Part shown: positions 34,554-44,199 of the stretch, piece by piece
Numbering within the stretch: the first letter of the stretch is position 1
How the letters are laid out: each line of letters opens with the position of its first letter
Assembly (NCBI GenBank): GCA_001464355.1
Contig: LNEU01000033.1
Span: 248,001 to 312,000, forward strand
DNA length: 64,000 nt
Reading direction: 5' to 3'
DNA from: Burkholderiales bacterium Ga0077544
GTDB lineage: Bacteria; Pseudomonadota; Gammaproteobacteria; Burkholderiales; Burkholderiaceae_D
Position numbers and translations under genes: made by a program
The notes under the pieces: model-generated
What the model was told of the DNA's origin: nothing
Databases searched by the model: none
Seen by the model: the letters and a program-made list of their open reading frames with translations, nothing else

Positions 34554-36464
34554 TCAAAGACTGGGCGTGACGGGTTTCTTGAACACGTTCACTAGATCTA
34601 GCCATTTGGGATGCACGTAGTGAGCAAGCTTCTGCCCCACATGCAGGAATTCCATTGCAATGGGCGAAATGGCGTATTCCATCCAGGATAATGGCCCAAG
34701 ATGAAAGTAATGCAGTCCGATCCATGCCATCAAGAACAGCATGCCGATGGTGATGATGATGCGTACACACCATGACCATGACCAGCTTAATAGGGTGGGT
34801 AAGCCTAGATAGATAACCGCATATTTCAATCTGGAATAAATGCCAGCAAGCAGTGTCATTACTAACGTAAAGAATTTTCTATTACGGCTGGCGGCGTGGC
34901 GTGAGCGGCGTGCGGTGGCCGTGCAGCTGCGTGCGAGTCGGCGCGCCTTTACTCGCGTCCATCGCAAGCCGTAGGGAATACGTGTTGGATTTTCGGGTAG
35001 TGGGCTGCCTGCCCATTGAACAAATATCGTCAACAACGCAAAGACAGACACGACGGCAAAAGGAAATATGGTCCCTGCGCTCAAGGGTTTTTCGAGATCG
35101 AACTCCTCCGCTCTCGGATAGTCAGGCCCAAAGTGCAGCAGATTGTCCAGAGCCATCGCATGCATATGCAATCCTGCCAAGCGGCCGTGTACTGGTGAAT
35201 ACAGAGCGTCATCCATGCTTTGCAAATTCCCACCGTAGACGATCAAGTGATCTTCGATTAAAGGTTGCAAAGCTTCGCCAGACATCTTGCGTAGTGCGCT
35301 CAAGGGCAGGGTCGGATGATAGGCGCAGAATGGCTTGTGGATATCGGGTTCCGACGCGAATAATTTATGCTTGAGTGCGGTCGGCATGGGAATGGCTTCG
35401 ACCTTGAACCAGATATTTCTGCAACCGGCATCTTCAGTTGAGCCATAGCCTGGTGGCCGGCGATTAATTTCTGCGCCCTTGACACCCCATATCAGCGCTA
35501 ATGGCGATGCAGACAATGAAACAGGCGCATGTCCAAGTAAATCATTATAGATTTGTGCTGCGGCCGAAAATATCCGTTGATCTGGCGTGCCGCTGACCAG
35601 ATCGTAGCGCCATGATTGGCGATCAATGACATCCACTGCCTTGTCAACTGCAACTTCGACAGCGCAAGCCCCCGGCTTGTTTGTCAGACTGTGCGGTCCT
35701 GTAGCGGGAACGGTGATCGCACTGAGCTCCGGTCGGAGAGTGGCTGTGTTGATGCCATTTGGTGAAAGCGTTGCCAGATATACGTGAGTGCCATCTCTGT
35801 GCAGGCGGCAAATTGCATCGACTAATTCTGTAATTGTGGGATCGTCACGCTGATCGTGAAACCAGATGTCTATGAATATCGCTGCGGGGGATAGCGTGCC
35901 CATAGTGTTCAGCATTTGCGCATGAAACGAATATGGCAAGGGGTAGGTTTTGTGGAAAAATTTTAGGTCATCGTCATCAATGGCAAAAACGGAAATTTTT
36001 GGTTCAGAGCGCGGATCATCAGCCGCCGGATAAAAATTTGCCCCGATTAATGGGCTGGTTAGTTGCGCTGAAACCCGCTTGATTGATTCATCAAAAACAA
36101 GGAATTGCGATACCCATGCCAGCGCCATGCCAGCCAGTAGATAACAAACAAAATAGATGGCGTAATAACTAGCTTTGGCTTTGAAGCCTAAATGACGCTG
36201 CAAGATTTCAAACAGTTTCGTGTCGTTGTCAGGGAGTGGTGCCCATGCTGCCGTATCGCTTTCAAGATAAGCTGCGCCAGCAGTGGTCGGTCTGTTTGCC
36301 GAGTGCTGAATTTCATGTGTGGCTGCGGAATGAGCATGCCAGGCTTTGGCAGCTTCGATCTTTGTCGCGCTGAATTTTCTGTCGCGCAGGCAACGCTGAA
36401 TGCGGGTAATGTCTTTTGAATGATTGAATAAAAGCGGATCAATGCTTTGACGCGATATTGCCAT
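34554..36464 (-). CDS. CHASE2-domain membrane protein without recognisable output domain
   Basis: This is a 636-residue protein. A cytoplasmic N-terminal part of about 115 residues is followed by a membrane helix (ASYYAIYFVCYLLAGMAL) and then a large extracytoplasmic CHASE2 sensor: ISVFAIDDDDLKFF, SPAAIFIDIWFHDQ and HLIVYGGNLQSMDD. Several C-terminal membrane helices follow (FPFAVVSVFALLTIFV, then a pair near residues 520-590). CHASE2 usually precedes kinase or cyclase domains, but no catalytic domain is visible here. The ATG has AAGGAATGGGG upstream. It leads an operon with the SH3-like and M48 genes, suggesting an envelope-sensing module. Confidence 0.82.
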   Translation of the reverse strand: MAISRQSIDPLLFNHSKDITRIQRCLRDRKFSATKIEAAKAWHAHSAATHEIQHSANRPTTAGAAYLESDTAAWAPLPDNDTKLFEILQRHLGFKAKASYYAIYFVCYLLAGMALAWVSQFLVFDESIKRVSAQLTSPLIGANFYPAADDPRSEPKISVFAIDDDDLKFFHKTYPLPYSFHAQMLNTMGTLSPAAIFIDIWFHDQRDDPTITELVDAICRLHRDGTHVYLATLSPNGINTATLRPELSAITVPATGPHSLTNKPGACAVEVAVDKAVDVIDRQSWRYDLVSGTPDQRIFSAAAQIYNDLLGHAPVSLSASPLALIWGVKGAEINRRPPGYGSTEDAGCRNIWFKVEAIPMPTALKHKLFASEPDIHKPFCAYHPTLPLSALRKMSGEALQPLIEDHLIVYGGNLQSMDDALYSPVHGRLAGLHMHAMALDNLLHFGPDYPRAEEFDLEKPLSAGTIFPFAVVSVFALLTIFVQWAGSPLPENPTRIPYGLRWTRVKARRLARSCTATARRSRHAASRNRKFFTLVMTLLAGIYSRLKYAVIYLGLPTLLSWSWSWCVRIIITIGMLFLMAWIGLHYFHLGPLSWMEYAISPIAMEFLHVGQKLAHYVHPKWLDLVNVFKKPVTPSL

Positions 36465-36735
36465 TCCCCATTCCTTAAAACGCGTAAGTAATTCAATGTT
36501 CGACTAAGTAAGTCGAATCTTATTGAGATAAAACGGTTGAGACTTTTTTGAAAATGGATATTGATCCATCTGTATGGAGAGTACACCAAGAATACCTGAC
36601 TTGCGATACGGAAATAGTTAAATCGCGGTCATCTACAGACGAAAACTCTTCACGAATATCGCATGCATGTTACTGGCTTAACTTGCCCGTAAACCCACGT
36701 AAAATAATTGCATTAAATTTGCGTAAGGAATCAAC

Positions 36736-36954
36736 ATGAAACCAATCCCGGTAGATCAAATACAGATCGTCTGGTACCAGGATTCCATTTCAGGCGAAAC
36801 GATGTCATCCGGCATGGGTGGCAAGACGCTGAACTTCTGGATACATATGGAATTCTTCCCGCGGGAAGTGACGGAGGCTTACCTGATGGATGAAGGTGAG
36901 CCACGACCGCATCCCAAGGATGGCTGGTCATATGCGCGCGGGATGTTGCGTTAA
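36736..36954 (+). CDS. Hypothetical 72-aa protein
   Basis: This is a compact, soluble-looking protein (starting MKPIPVDQIQIVWYQDSISG) with a good ribosome site (AAGGAATCAAC then ATG). No family recognised. Its charge and aromatic content look like a real folded domain and it does not overlap another gene. Confidence 0.6.
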   Translation: MKPIPVDQIQIVWYQDSISGETMSSGMGGKTLNFWIHMEFFPREVTEAYLMDEGEPRPHPKDGWSYARGMLR

Positions 36955-37070
36955 GTGATGGCGTAGCTGATGAAGTAAGCGCGCCGATTTTCGGGCGCGC
37001 TCAATTGATAAGAATGGAATGACGAAGTGCTTGGTGTTGGCGGGATAGTGGAAATCCCTGGCGCTTTGTT

Positions 37071-37292
37071 TTACTTCGGAAACATATCGAATGCTTCGCC
37101 GACTTTCAATGCAACCAGGTCATATAGTGAGTGGCGAGGTTGCGGGCCGGCACGTTCAAATCCTTCTACCGTATCCGGTTCTACGCCTTCAGGCGGCGGT
37201 ACAAACTGCATCCACTCTTCGTAGCCTGGATGATCTTTCAGGTTGCGATTGAGTTCATCCAAGAATTCTTGCGGTGTTAACTTTCCAGCCAT
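37071..37292 (-). CDS. Hypothetical 73-aa protein
   Basis: This soluble protein (MAGKLTPQEFLDELNRNL start) has a strong ribosome site (AGAGGAGG before ATG 37292). It contains a proline-rich middle (FVPPPEGVEPDTVEGFER). No signal peptide and no recognised family. It sits next to a chemoreceptor gene on the same strand but 88 bp upstream of its 3' end, so they are separate units. Confidence 0.6.
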   Translation of the reverse strand: MAGKLTPQEFLDELNRNLKDHPGYEEWMQFVPPPEGVEPDTVEGFERAGPQPRHSLYDLVALKVGEAFDMFPK

Positions 37293-37379
37293 GATGACCT
37301 CCTCTAAGAATAATTTATCTTAGCACGCTGCCATATTCTGTTCGAGCGCAGACGCTGGTCGGCGGCCATCTTGTTCAGG

Positions 37380-39281
37380 CTATTCCTTGTAGACGCCGCA
37401 ACCGATAATCAGATTTTGATAGCGATCCAGGTACATGGATTTGGCTTCTACCTGTTTGGAAATCGGGTTGAGGAACATATAGTCTTGCCAGCCCTTGCCG
37501 GTGTTCTGGATGATGGCGATGCGTTCTCTGACAAAAGGATTGCCGGCGCCATCCTTGGCGTCGATCAGGTCCTTGCCTATCAACGCCGGATTGGCACCAT
37601 GTGCCAGATTGCGGCCGCTCATGTCATATACGACGACGTACAGATCACGGTCGCAGAATTTACCGAGTTTGTTGCTGATTTCTGCAAATGTTTTTTCCGG
37701 GCCGATGTCATGCATGGATTCGATGGCTTTACTGACCATCTCTTTTGCTTCGGCTGTCGAGCCGTGGCTGCCGCTCTTGATCGTGAAAATACTGACCACA
37801 TTGATCAACTCGGTCGTCTGGCCCTGCAGTGATTCGGCCGATGCCGCTGCTTGTTCCACCAGCGCCGCATTTTGCTGTGTGACCTGGTCCATCTGGGCGA
37901 TGGCTTTGTTGACTTGCTCGATGCCTATGCTTTGTTCACGGCTGGCGGTGCTGATTTCGGTCATGATGTCGTCGACGCGCTTGATGCTGGAAACGACTTC
38001 ATCCATCGTGGTGCCTGCGTGTGCCACCAGCTTGCTGCCGCTTTGTACCTTGTTGACGGAATCTTCGATCAACGATTTGATCTCACGCGCGGCAGCCGAG
38101 CTGCGCTGTGCGAGGTTGCGCACTTCGCTTGCAACAACCGCAAATCCGCGTCCCTGTTCACCTGCGCGTGCCGCTTCTACCGCCGCATTCAATGCGAGGA
38201 TGTTGGTCTGGAACGCAATGCTGTCGATGACGCTGATGATGTCTACAATTTTCTTGGACGATTGATTGATCGAGTCCATCGTGTTGACGACTTCTGACAC
38301 TACGCCGCCGCCTTTGATGGCGACTTGGGATGCGGTTCTGGCCAACTCGTTTGCCTGGACTGCATTGGCGGCATTTTCCTTGACGGTCGAAGTCATTTCT
38401 TCCATCGCAGAAGCGGTTTCTTCCAGTGAGCTGGCTTGCTGTTCGGTGCGCGATGACAGGTCAAGATTGCCGGCGGCGATTTCGCGCGTGGCCGTGGACA
38501 AGGTTTCGGTGCCGTGACGAATGGTCCATACGACGTTCGCCAAACCCTGGCCGATGCCGTTGATGGCTGACAGCAAATGACCGATTTCATCGACGCGTTT
38601 TGTTTCGAGGCGCGTGGTGAGATCGCCGCTGGCAATTTGTTTTGCAACTTGCGTTGCCTGGTCAAGCGGGCCGGTGACAGTTTTACGTATTACTGCATAT
38701 AACAAGGCCGCCAGTATCAGTAATGCAACGAGTGCGGCGGCGCCCGATATATTGCGCAAGGCAGTCGCTTCGCGGGTGAATTCGCCGGCACCAGTGTCAC
38801 CGACGATGACCCAGTTTTTATCCTGCACGTAAGTGAATGCGGCGACGCGCTCAGGTGTGACTGTATCGGTAGCGGAGCGATAATGAATCACACCTTCTTT
38901 TTTGCTGAGGATTTCCTTGATGTATTCACGGCCGTTTGTTGCCTTGTCGGCCAGGATATTTTGACCTTCCCTTTTCGCGGCGATGATGAGCTTGCCGTAG
39001 TCGGGGCCTGTGTTTGCATCGAGTACGTAATAGCCGCCGGTAGTACCGACTTTGAGCGACAACAGTTTGTTTTTGATCAGTGCGACATCGTTACTCATGC
39101 CGACGACCAGCTTGCTCTTTGCGGTGACTTCTTCCGCCGCACGCTGTTCCAGCATGTTGGAAGTCGCTTTGCCGGTCGCCCATACAAAGAGGCCAAAGAC
39201 GACGGCGATCAATATAAATGAGATGGCGGCTAATTTGATTCCGACCCCAAGTCTTGCTAGATAACGCTTAACGCTGTTCAT
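37380..39281 (-). CDS. Methyl-accepting chemotaxis protein with N-terminal and C-terminal Cache domains
   Basis: This is a 633-residue receptor. After an N-terminal membrane helix comes a periplasmic Cache-type sensor (GGYYVLDANTGPDYGKLI, VAAFTYVQDKNWVIVGDT), a second helix (about residues 195-215), HAMP, and an MCP signalling domain with the hairpin IAFQTNILALNAAVEAARAG. Unusually, another Cache-like domain of about 125 residues follows the signalling domain, in the cytoplasm (LYVVVYDMSGRNLAHGANPA, GKGWQDYMFLNPISKQVEAK, ending IIGCGVYKE). It probably binds a small ligand inside the cell. Isolated gene. Confidence 0.92.
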   Translation of the reverse strand: MNSVKRYLARLGVGIKLAAISFILIAVVFGLFVWATGKATSNMLEQRAAEEVTAKSKLVVGMSNDVALIKNKLLSLKVGTTGGYYVLDANTGPDYGKLIIAAKREGQNILADKATNGREYIKEILSKKEGVIHYRSATDTVTPERVAAFTYVQDKNWVIVGDTGAGEFTREATALRNISGAAALVALLILAALLYAVIRKTVTGPLDQATQVAKQIASGDLTTRLETKRVDEIGHLLSAINGIGQGLANVVWTIRHGTETLSTATREIAAGNLDLSSRTEQQASSLEETASAMEEMTSTVKENAANAVQANELARTASQVAIKGGGVVSEVVNTMDSINQSSKKIVDIISVIDSIAFQTNILALNAAVEAARAGEQGRGFAVVASEVRNLAQRSSAAAREIKSLIEDSVNKVQSGSKLVAHAGTTMDEVVSSIKRVDDIMTEISTASREQSIGIEQVNKAIAQMDQVTQQNAALVEQAAASAESLQGQTTELINVVSIFTIKSGSHGSTAEAKEMVSKAIESMHDIGPEKTFAEISNKLGKFCDRDLYVVVYDMSGRNLAHGANPALIGKDLIDAKDGAGNPFVRERIAIIQNTGKGWQDYMFLNPISKQVEAKSMYLDRYQNLIIGCGVYKE

Positions 39282-39771
39282 CGCTTACTTCCATTCGTGA
39301 ATGTGGTGATCGAAAGATTGCCAGCGGCGATCATTCCTTATGGAAACATAATAACTGCATATGGGCGACTTTTGCCGGAACCAGCCGCTGGAGAAAGTGA
39401 ACTGTTGTGTACTCGCACCAAGCTGGGGCGCTCTGTTAAAAGCTCGCTGAAATTAATTTTTTAAGTGTTTAACAATTGCTGTCTCTGTCTTTTGTATCGA
39501 CCGGTTTTTGGAAAGCAATAGTTTTTACACGCAGGTGTTCAGCAGGAGCATGACGTGCTGCGGTGCAGCAGCAACGATGCGGCAAATGACTGGCGTTGAT
39601 CGAGCCAGGTTTTGTGACAGCGTATGCGCGACGGCTCATTCAGATGACACATGGTTGTTGATGACAGTCGAATCGGGGCAGGCATGATTTCGAAAAACCA
39701 TGAAGGAATTCATGAGTCAACAGGCTGCGCTAAGAGGCAGTATGCAATCGCCGCACGTCGAAAATTGATAT
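39282..39771. other. Spacer between chemoreceptor and OmpW genes
   Basis: This gene-free stretch of 490 bp precedes the OmpW terminator. It contains the promoter region of the chemoreceptor. I see no ORF with a ribosome site and no clear sigma-28 consensus. Confidence 0.4.
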
Positions 39772-39809
39772 AAAAAACGGCTGACCTGAGATCAGGTCAG
39801 CCGTTTTTT
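39772..39809 (-). terminator. Intrinsic terminator of the OmpW gene
   Basis: An 18-bp perfect dyad (AAAAAACGGCTGACCTGA and its complement) with A/T runs on both sides lies 19 bp after the ompW-like stop on the minus strand. Confidence 0.92.
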
Positions 39810-39827
39810 CCCAGCTACAAAATACTT

Positions 39828-40571
39828 TTAGAACTTGTAGCCCAGTGACAAAAAAGTTACATAGGGATCAAGAGTGAGATTGGTTTTATGTCTGGAAATC
39901 ACAGTGCCTGCTGCGTTTCTACCGGTGATGTCGGCATCGGTATCCAGCGGGATATAGGCAACGGAGAAGCCCAGCGACCATTTCTCATCAATGTTGTAAG
40001 TCAGGCCCACATTGTAGACAGGTGCCCAGGATGAACTGAGGTCGGCAGTTGCTGTTCCAGCAACGCCCAAGTTATGTGGCGCTGTAACGGCTCTTTGCAG
40101 TGACGACGATAACTCTACATCGGAATACCAGACGCGTGTCGCACCCAGGCCGACGAAGGGGCGCAGCTTAGACGTCTTGTCGCCGAAATACCATTTTGCT
40201 ATCAGAGCTGGGCTCCATTGCCTGGCCGTGCCGATCTCGCCCAAGCCGGCCAGCGTACCGCCACCGTCTAGATGAAATTTGGGCGGAATGCCCAAATCGG
40301 CTGTCAGTGCAAAGTTATCCGTAAAGAAGTGCGTGAATGCAATGCCTAGCGTGTCTGCATCGCCAACGCTGGCACTACTGCCCGCAACCGGCCCCGGTGA
40401 CGGCGATGTGCGCATCAGTGTCTGGCTGGAATCATCCGTGTACAAATGGAACCAGCCTACGTTGACGATATTATCGCCAGCGCTTTGTGCGGCAGCAGGC
40501 AAAGAAAAAGCCGCGACTACGGATAGGGCGGCTACTTTTGACCAAACATGGAAAGGCAAGAGCATTTTCAT
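39828..40571 (-). CDS. OmpW-family outer-membrane protein
   Basis: This 247-residue protein has a signal peptide ending LPAAAQS and OmpW features: NIVNVGWFHLYTDDS near the mature start, DADTLGIAFTHFFTDNFAL, LRPFVGLGATRVWYSD, WSLGFSVAYIPLDTDADI and a terminal ...FLSLGYKF with a final Phe. It should form a narrow eight-stranded beta barrel used for small hydrophobic molecules. Standalone gene with its own terminator and a GGAGA ribosome site. Confidence 0.93.
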   Translation of the reverse strand: MKMLLPFHVWSKVAALSVVAAFSLPAAAQSAGDNIVNVGWFHLYTDDSSQTLMRTSPSPGPVAGSSASVGDADTLGIAFTHFFTDNFALTADLGIPPKFHLDGGGTLAGLGEIGTARQWSPALIAKWYFGDKTSKLRPFVGLGATRVWYSDVELSSSLQRAVTAPHNLGVAGTATADLSSSWAPVYNVGLTYNIDEKWSLGFSVAYIPLDTDADITGRNAAGTVISRHKTNLTLDPYVTFLSLGYKF

Positions 40572-40819
40572 TCACTAGTCTCCTTTTTGGGGGCAAGCTG
40601 ATACATCGTTTCTTGGAACGATGCAGCTTCGTATTTAACAGCCTTGTTAAAAGCTTATTGCAGCTAAATATCATGTGTAGTGCAGGTCTTTCTCACGCTG
40701 CATGTTGCAGTGTGTGCCGAAATAATAGTCTGATTCTTTGCGCTTGAAAGTGGTGTATCGCACGGATTGGTAAGCACGCAACATGTTTTGATATTGGGTA
40801 CTTACAAAAGGAGAATCAA

Positions 40820-40879
40820 ATGTATATTGGCGTAGGAACCCTACTGGTCATTATCGTGCTGTTTTTATTGCTGCGTTAA
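40820..40879 (+). CDS. 19-aa membrane micro-protein
   Basis: A very short frame, MYIGVGTLLVIIVL and so on to LLLR-stop, has a near-ideal ribosome site (AAAGGAG, 6 bp before ATG) and is followed 15 bp later by a perfect terminator. One continuous hydrophobic helix is ended by an arginine. Similar tiny membrane peptides exist in many proteobacteria without known function. The full set of signals supports expression. Confidence 0.65.
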   Translation: MYIGVGTLLVIIVLFLLLR

Positions 40880-40894
40880 ATCTTGCCTTCAAGA

Positions 40895-40922
40895 AAAAAT
40901 ACCGTCTATAGACGGTATTTTT
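40895..40922 (+). terminator. Intrinsic terminator behind the 19-aa gene
   Basis: A perfect 12-bp stem AAAAATACCGTC / GACGGTATTTTT with a TATA loop ends in a T-run. It can also end the acyl-CoA synthetase transcript arriving on the minus strand (stop at 40964). Confidence 0.9.
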
Positions 40923-40963
40923 GCATCTGCTTCAAGAGTTGCGACCTACGGTTAGGGACAACT

Positions 40964-42838
40964 TTAGGCGGTACTTGTATTTAGCTCGTTCGTCACTTCA
41001 TCTTTCTCCACATTTTTCGTCATCGTTTGTATCGTCCGGCGCAAAACCTTTCCAGAGCGCGTGCGCGGTAGTGCGTCCACAAAAACTATTTTTTTGGGGC
41101 GTGCAAGTGAGCCAAGCTTCGCTCCAACCAGCTGAATTAAATCTTTTTCCAGGCGCAGGCGGGATACAGGATGTTGGACTATTTCTGACTTTGCGACGAC
41201 AAACGCCATTGGCACTTGACCCCGTAAATCATTTGCAACACCGATGACAGCAACTTCAGAGATGGCCGGATGCGCGAGCATCACTTCCTCTATCTCGCGT
41301 GTGCCCAAACGTCTTCCTGCAACGATGATGATGTCATCACTGCGGCCCAGTACCCTGATGTAACCATCTTCATCCGCCACTGCATAATCGAAGGTGGAGT
41401 AGCGCCATTGGTCGTGATGGTCAGACCAATAACTATGCAAAAAATCTTCATCTTTTTCCCACAAGGTGCGCAGGCACCCAGGCGGCAGCGGACCTTCGGC
41501 CGTGAGTATGCCGCGTCCGCCAGCAGCGCATTCCAAACCGGTTTGCTGATCCACAATCTTGAGTTTGAAACCGAAAGCCGGCAAGCCCGGCGAACCAATC
41601 TTGCGTGGCAAATGATCTTCGCTTGATGTCGTTACACGCGGCAGTGCAAGCATCGGCGAACCTGATTCGGTTTGCCAGTAATGATCGATAACGGGTTTTC
41701 CCAGCGATGCCTCAGCCCAGGCTGCAGTTGGTTCATCCAGCGGTTCGCCGGCGAGGAATAATGCATGTAGCGATGACAGATCGGCTTGTGCAGAAAACTG
41801 TGTGCCGTGCCGCTTCAACAGCCGAATCGCAGTCGGTGCCGTCAGCATCAGATTGACGCGATGCTGTTCGACCAGGCGCCACCAGTGGCCGCTATCCGGC
41901 AACAGCGGCGTGCCTTCTACCATCAGCGTAGTCATGCCCATGATGAGCGGGCCATACACGCCGTAGCTGTGGCCGACGACCCAGCCGATGTCGGACGTGG
42001 TGAACATGGTGTCGCCGGCTTTCGCACCGAACAATAGCGCCATCGAAGTTGCCAGCATCACCGCGTGACCGCCGATATCGCGCTGCACACCTTTCGGATG
42101 GCCGGTAGTGCCGGAGGTATACAGGATGTACGACGTTTCGTTCGATTCCAGCCATACACATGGCACCAGCGCATCGACATGTTGAGCAGCAAGGTGTTGA
42201 TAGATGCAATCGCGTTGCGCTGTTTGTTCAAAAGACAGAATGCCGCGATCAATCATCATGACGTGTGGCGGTGCAAATGTCGCCAATGCCAGCGCTTCAT
42301 CCAGCATTGGCTTGTATGCGACGGCGCGACCATTTTGAAAACCGGCATCTGCGCTGACAATCAAGGTTGGCCGTGCATCGTCTATGCGCGAAGCCAGGCT
42401 GCTTGAGACAAAGCCACCAAACACTACTGAATGAATCGCACCTATACGCGCGCAAGCCAGCATCGCAAATGCCGCTTCCGCAATCATCGGCAAATAAATC
42501 AATACGCGATCGCCACGTTTAACGCCCAGCGATACAAACACGGCTGCCATCTGATTTACTTCTCTATGCAGTTCGGCATAACTGTAGCTGCGCATGCTGC
42601 CGGTTTCCGCCGAAATATTCAGCAGTGCCGGTTGTTCCGCGCGTTCAATCAAATGTCGATCGAGCGCGTTGTAGCAAAGATTGGTGGTGCCGCCGACAAA
42701 CCATTTGGTAAATGGCGCACGCGAGGTGTCGAGCACGCGCGCATACGGCGTGTGCCATTCAATACGACGCGCCTGCTCTGCCCAAAAGCATTCCGGATTT
42801 TCGACCGACAATTTGAGAAGACCCTTGTGAGTACGCAT
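40964..42838 (-). CDS. AMP-forming acyl-CoA synthetase (PrpE-like), last gene of the Nit1C cluster
   Basis: This 624-residue ANL-superfamily enzyme activates a short carboxylate with ATP and CoA. It has the phosphate-binding loop YTSGTTGHPKG, LPMIAEAAFAMLACARIGA and GRSDDIIIVAGRRLGTREIEE, and ends with the catalytic-lysine motif RTRSGKVLRR. The N-terminal segment resembles propionyl-CoA synthetase PrpE. It lies 48 bp behind the flavoprotein gene on the same strand. Known Nit1C clusters do not always carry such an enzyme; it could take care of the carboxylic acid produced by the nitrilase, which is inference. Confidence 0.9.
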   Translation of the reverse strand: MRTHKGLLKLSVENPECFWAEQARRIEWHTPYARVLDTSRAPFTKWFVGGTTNLCYNALDRHLIERAEQPALLNISAETGSMRSYSYAELHREVNQMAAVFVSLGVKRGDRVLIYLPMIAEAAFAMLACARIGAIHSVVFGGFVSSSLASRIDDARPTLIVSADAGFQNGRAVAYKPMLDEALALATFAPPHVMMIDRGILSFEQTAQRDCIYQHLAAQHVDALVPCVWLESNETSYILYTSGTTGHPKGVQRDIGGHAVMLATSMALLFGAKAGDTMFTTSDIGWVVGHSYGVYGPLIMGMTTLMVEGTPLLPDSGHWWRLVEQHRVNLMLTAPTAIRLLKRHGTQFSAQADLSSLHALFLAGEPLDEPTAAWAEASLGKPVIDHYWQTESGSPMLALPRVTTSSEDHLPRKIGSPGLPAFGFKLKIVDQQTGLECAAGGRGILTAEGPLPPGCLRTLWEKDEDFLHSYWSDHHDQWRYSTFDYAVADEDGYIRVLGRSDDIIIVAGRRLGTREIEEVMLAHPAISEVAVIGVANDLRGQVPMAFVVAKSEIVQHPVSRLRLEKDLIQLVGAKLGSLARPKKIVFVDALPRTRSGKVLRRTIQTMTKNVEKDEVTNELNTSTA

Positions 42839-42887
42839 GGCAATATCTCCGTGTACGTGAGCGCTGGGCAGCTAATTATTCAAAAAG

Positions 42888-44174
42888 TCAGGCAACTTGC
42901 TGCAAGGATTCGCTCCCGATCTTTTGTTTCGCTTCGATATGTTCGAGCAGATAAGCTGCGTCGCGCGCAATGCCGGAGAAGCGACCCGAGCCCCAGGTGT
43001 ATTGCCACGGCAAACCGAGAAAGTACAAGCCGGGTACCGTGGTCACGCCTCTATCGTGCCCCGGATAACCGCGCTCGTCGAAGATGTCTTCCTTGATCCA
43101 GGTGAAGTCGGTGCGGAATCCTATACACCAAATCACTACAGAAATTTTCGACAGGTCGAGACTGGTTGGTGCATCGTCGCCCGGAACCCACAGTGGTACA
43201 TAGCGTGCTTCAAGCGGCGCATTGATCTGATTGGCTGCTATGAATTTGTCGATGCTGTCCTTGATTTTTTCCGAAGTCGCATCTGCGCTATCGAGATTAA
43301 TTTTCAGATCGGAACCAAAGTGCGCGACGCCGTTGGCGATGTCATTGAAGCGTCCATACAATTGCATGCCTTCCAGTGCGAATTTGCGCAGATCGATATC
43401 GCGTCCGCCGTCACGTCCGGTGACATAGTGATTGGTCTTTTCGCGCACGCCAGTGCCAAGCGGATGCTTGTCGACCGGCAGATCGTAGTACTTCATCTTG
43501 TCCAGCCATTCGACCACATCCTTGCCGCGATATGCACGCGCCACACGCGGTGCATCGCCAACGCACAGATGTACTTTGCGTCCCACCAGATGCATGTCTT
43601 CTGCAATCTGGCAGCCGGACTGGCCAGTGCCGACCACCAGTACTTCGCCTTCGGGTAGCGATTCCGGATTGACGTAATCGCAGGAATGGATTTGTGTGAT
43701 GTGCGCCGGAAGATTTTTTGCTGCGGATGGAATGATAGGCAAGTGATAACCGCCGACGGCGGAGACAACTTGATCGGCGGTCAGCATGCCTTGCGAGGTA
43801 TGCACTTCAAACTGGTCTGCCCCATTGCGTCGGATCTGCGTGACGGCGACGCCTTCTGCGGCTGGTGGATTGAACGACGCGATATACTCATCCATGTATT
43901 CGACGATTTCATCTTTTTTCATGAACCCATACGGATCATCGCCGCTATACGGGAAACCCGGCAGCGTGCACTGCCAGTTCGGCGTGACCAGACAAAACGT
44001 ATCCCAGCGCTCGTTGCGCCATGCGTGCGCCAGCTGATTTTTTTCTATGATCAGATGCGCGATGTATTTTTCTTTTAACAGATAGCTCATCGACAAGCCG
44101 GCCTGGCCGCCACCGATGATGAGTACGGGATAATGGCCGCTAAGCGATTTTGTTACGAGTGGCGATGAATTCAT
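42888..44174 (-). CDS. MSMEG_0569-family flavin-dependent oxidoreductase (Nit1C cluster)
   Basis: This 428-residue FAD/NADPH monooxygenase-like protein has the FAD motif VLIIGGGQAGLSMSYLL near residue 17 and NADPH motif VLVVGTGQSGCQIAEDM in the middle, plus VIWCIGFRTDF and GLYFLGLPWQYTWGSGRF near the end. It belongs to the flavoproteins of the Nit1C cluster. Such enzymes oxygenate N- or C-centres; the real substrate is unknown. The start is ATG 44174 with AGGAGCAC upstream; the longer frame upstream has no signals. Confidence 0.92.
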   Translation of the reverse strand: MNSSPLVTKSLSGHYPVLIIGGGQAGLSMSYLLKEKYIAHLIIEKNQLAHAWRNERWDTFCLVTPNWQCTLPGFPYSGDDPYGFMKKDEIVEYMDEYIASFNPPAAEGVAVTQIRRNGADQFEVHTSQGMLTADQVVSAVGGYHLPIIPSAAKNLPAHITQIHSCDYVNPESLPEGEVLVVGTGQSGCQIAEDMHLVGRKVHLCVGDAPRVARAYRGKDVVEWLDKMKYYDLPVDKHPLGTGVREKTNHYVTGRDGGRDIDLRKFALEGMQLYGRFNDIANGVAHFGSDLKINLDSADATSEKIKDSIDKFIAANQINAPLEARYVPLWVPGDDAPTSLDLSKISVVIWCIGFRTDFTWIKEDIFDERGYPGHDRGVTTVPGLYFLGLPWQYTWGSGRFSGIARDAAYLLEHIEAKQKIGSESLQQVA

Positions 44175-44199
44175 GGTGTGCTCCTGATTGCTGAGTTTG

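Noticed and set aside
37495-38297. Plus-strand ORFs opposite the chemoreceptor
   Set aside because: Antisense shadows of a conserved MCP signalling domain.
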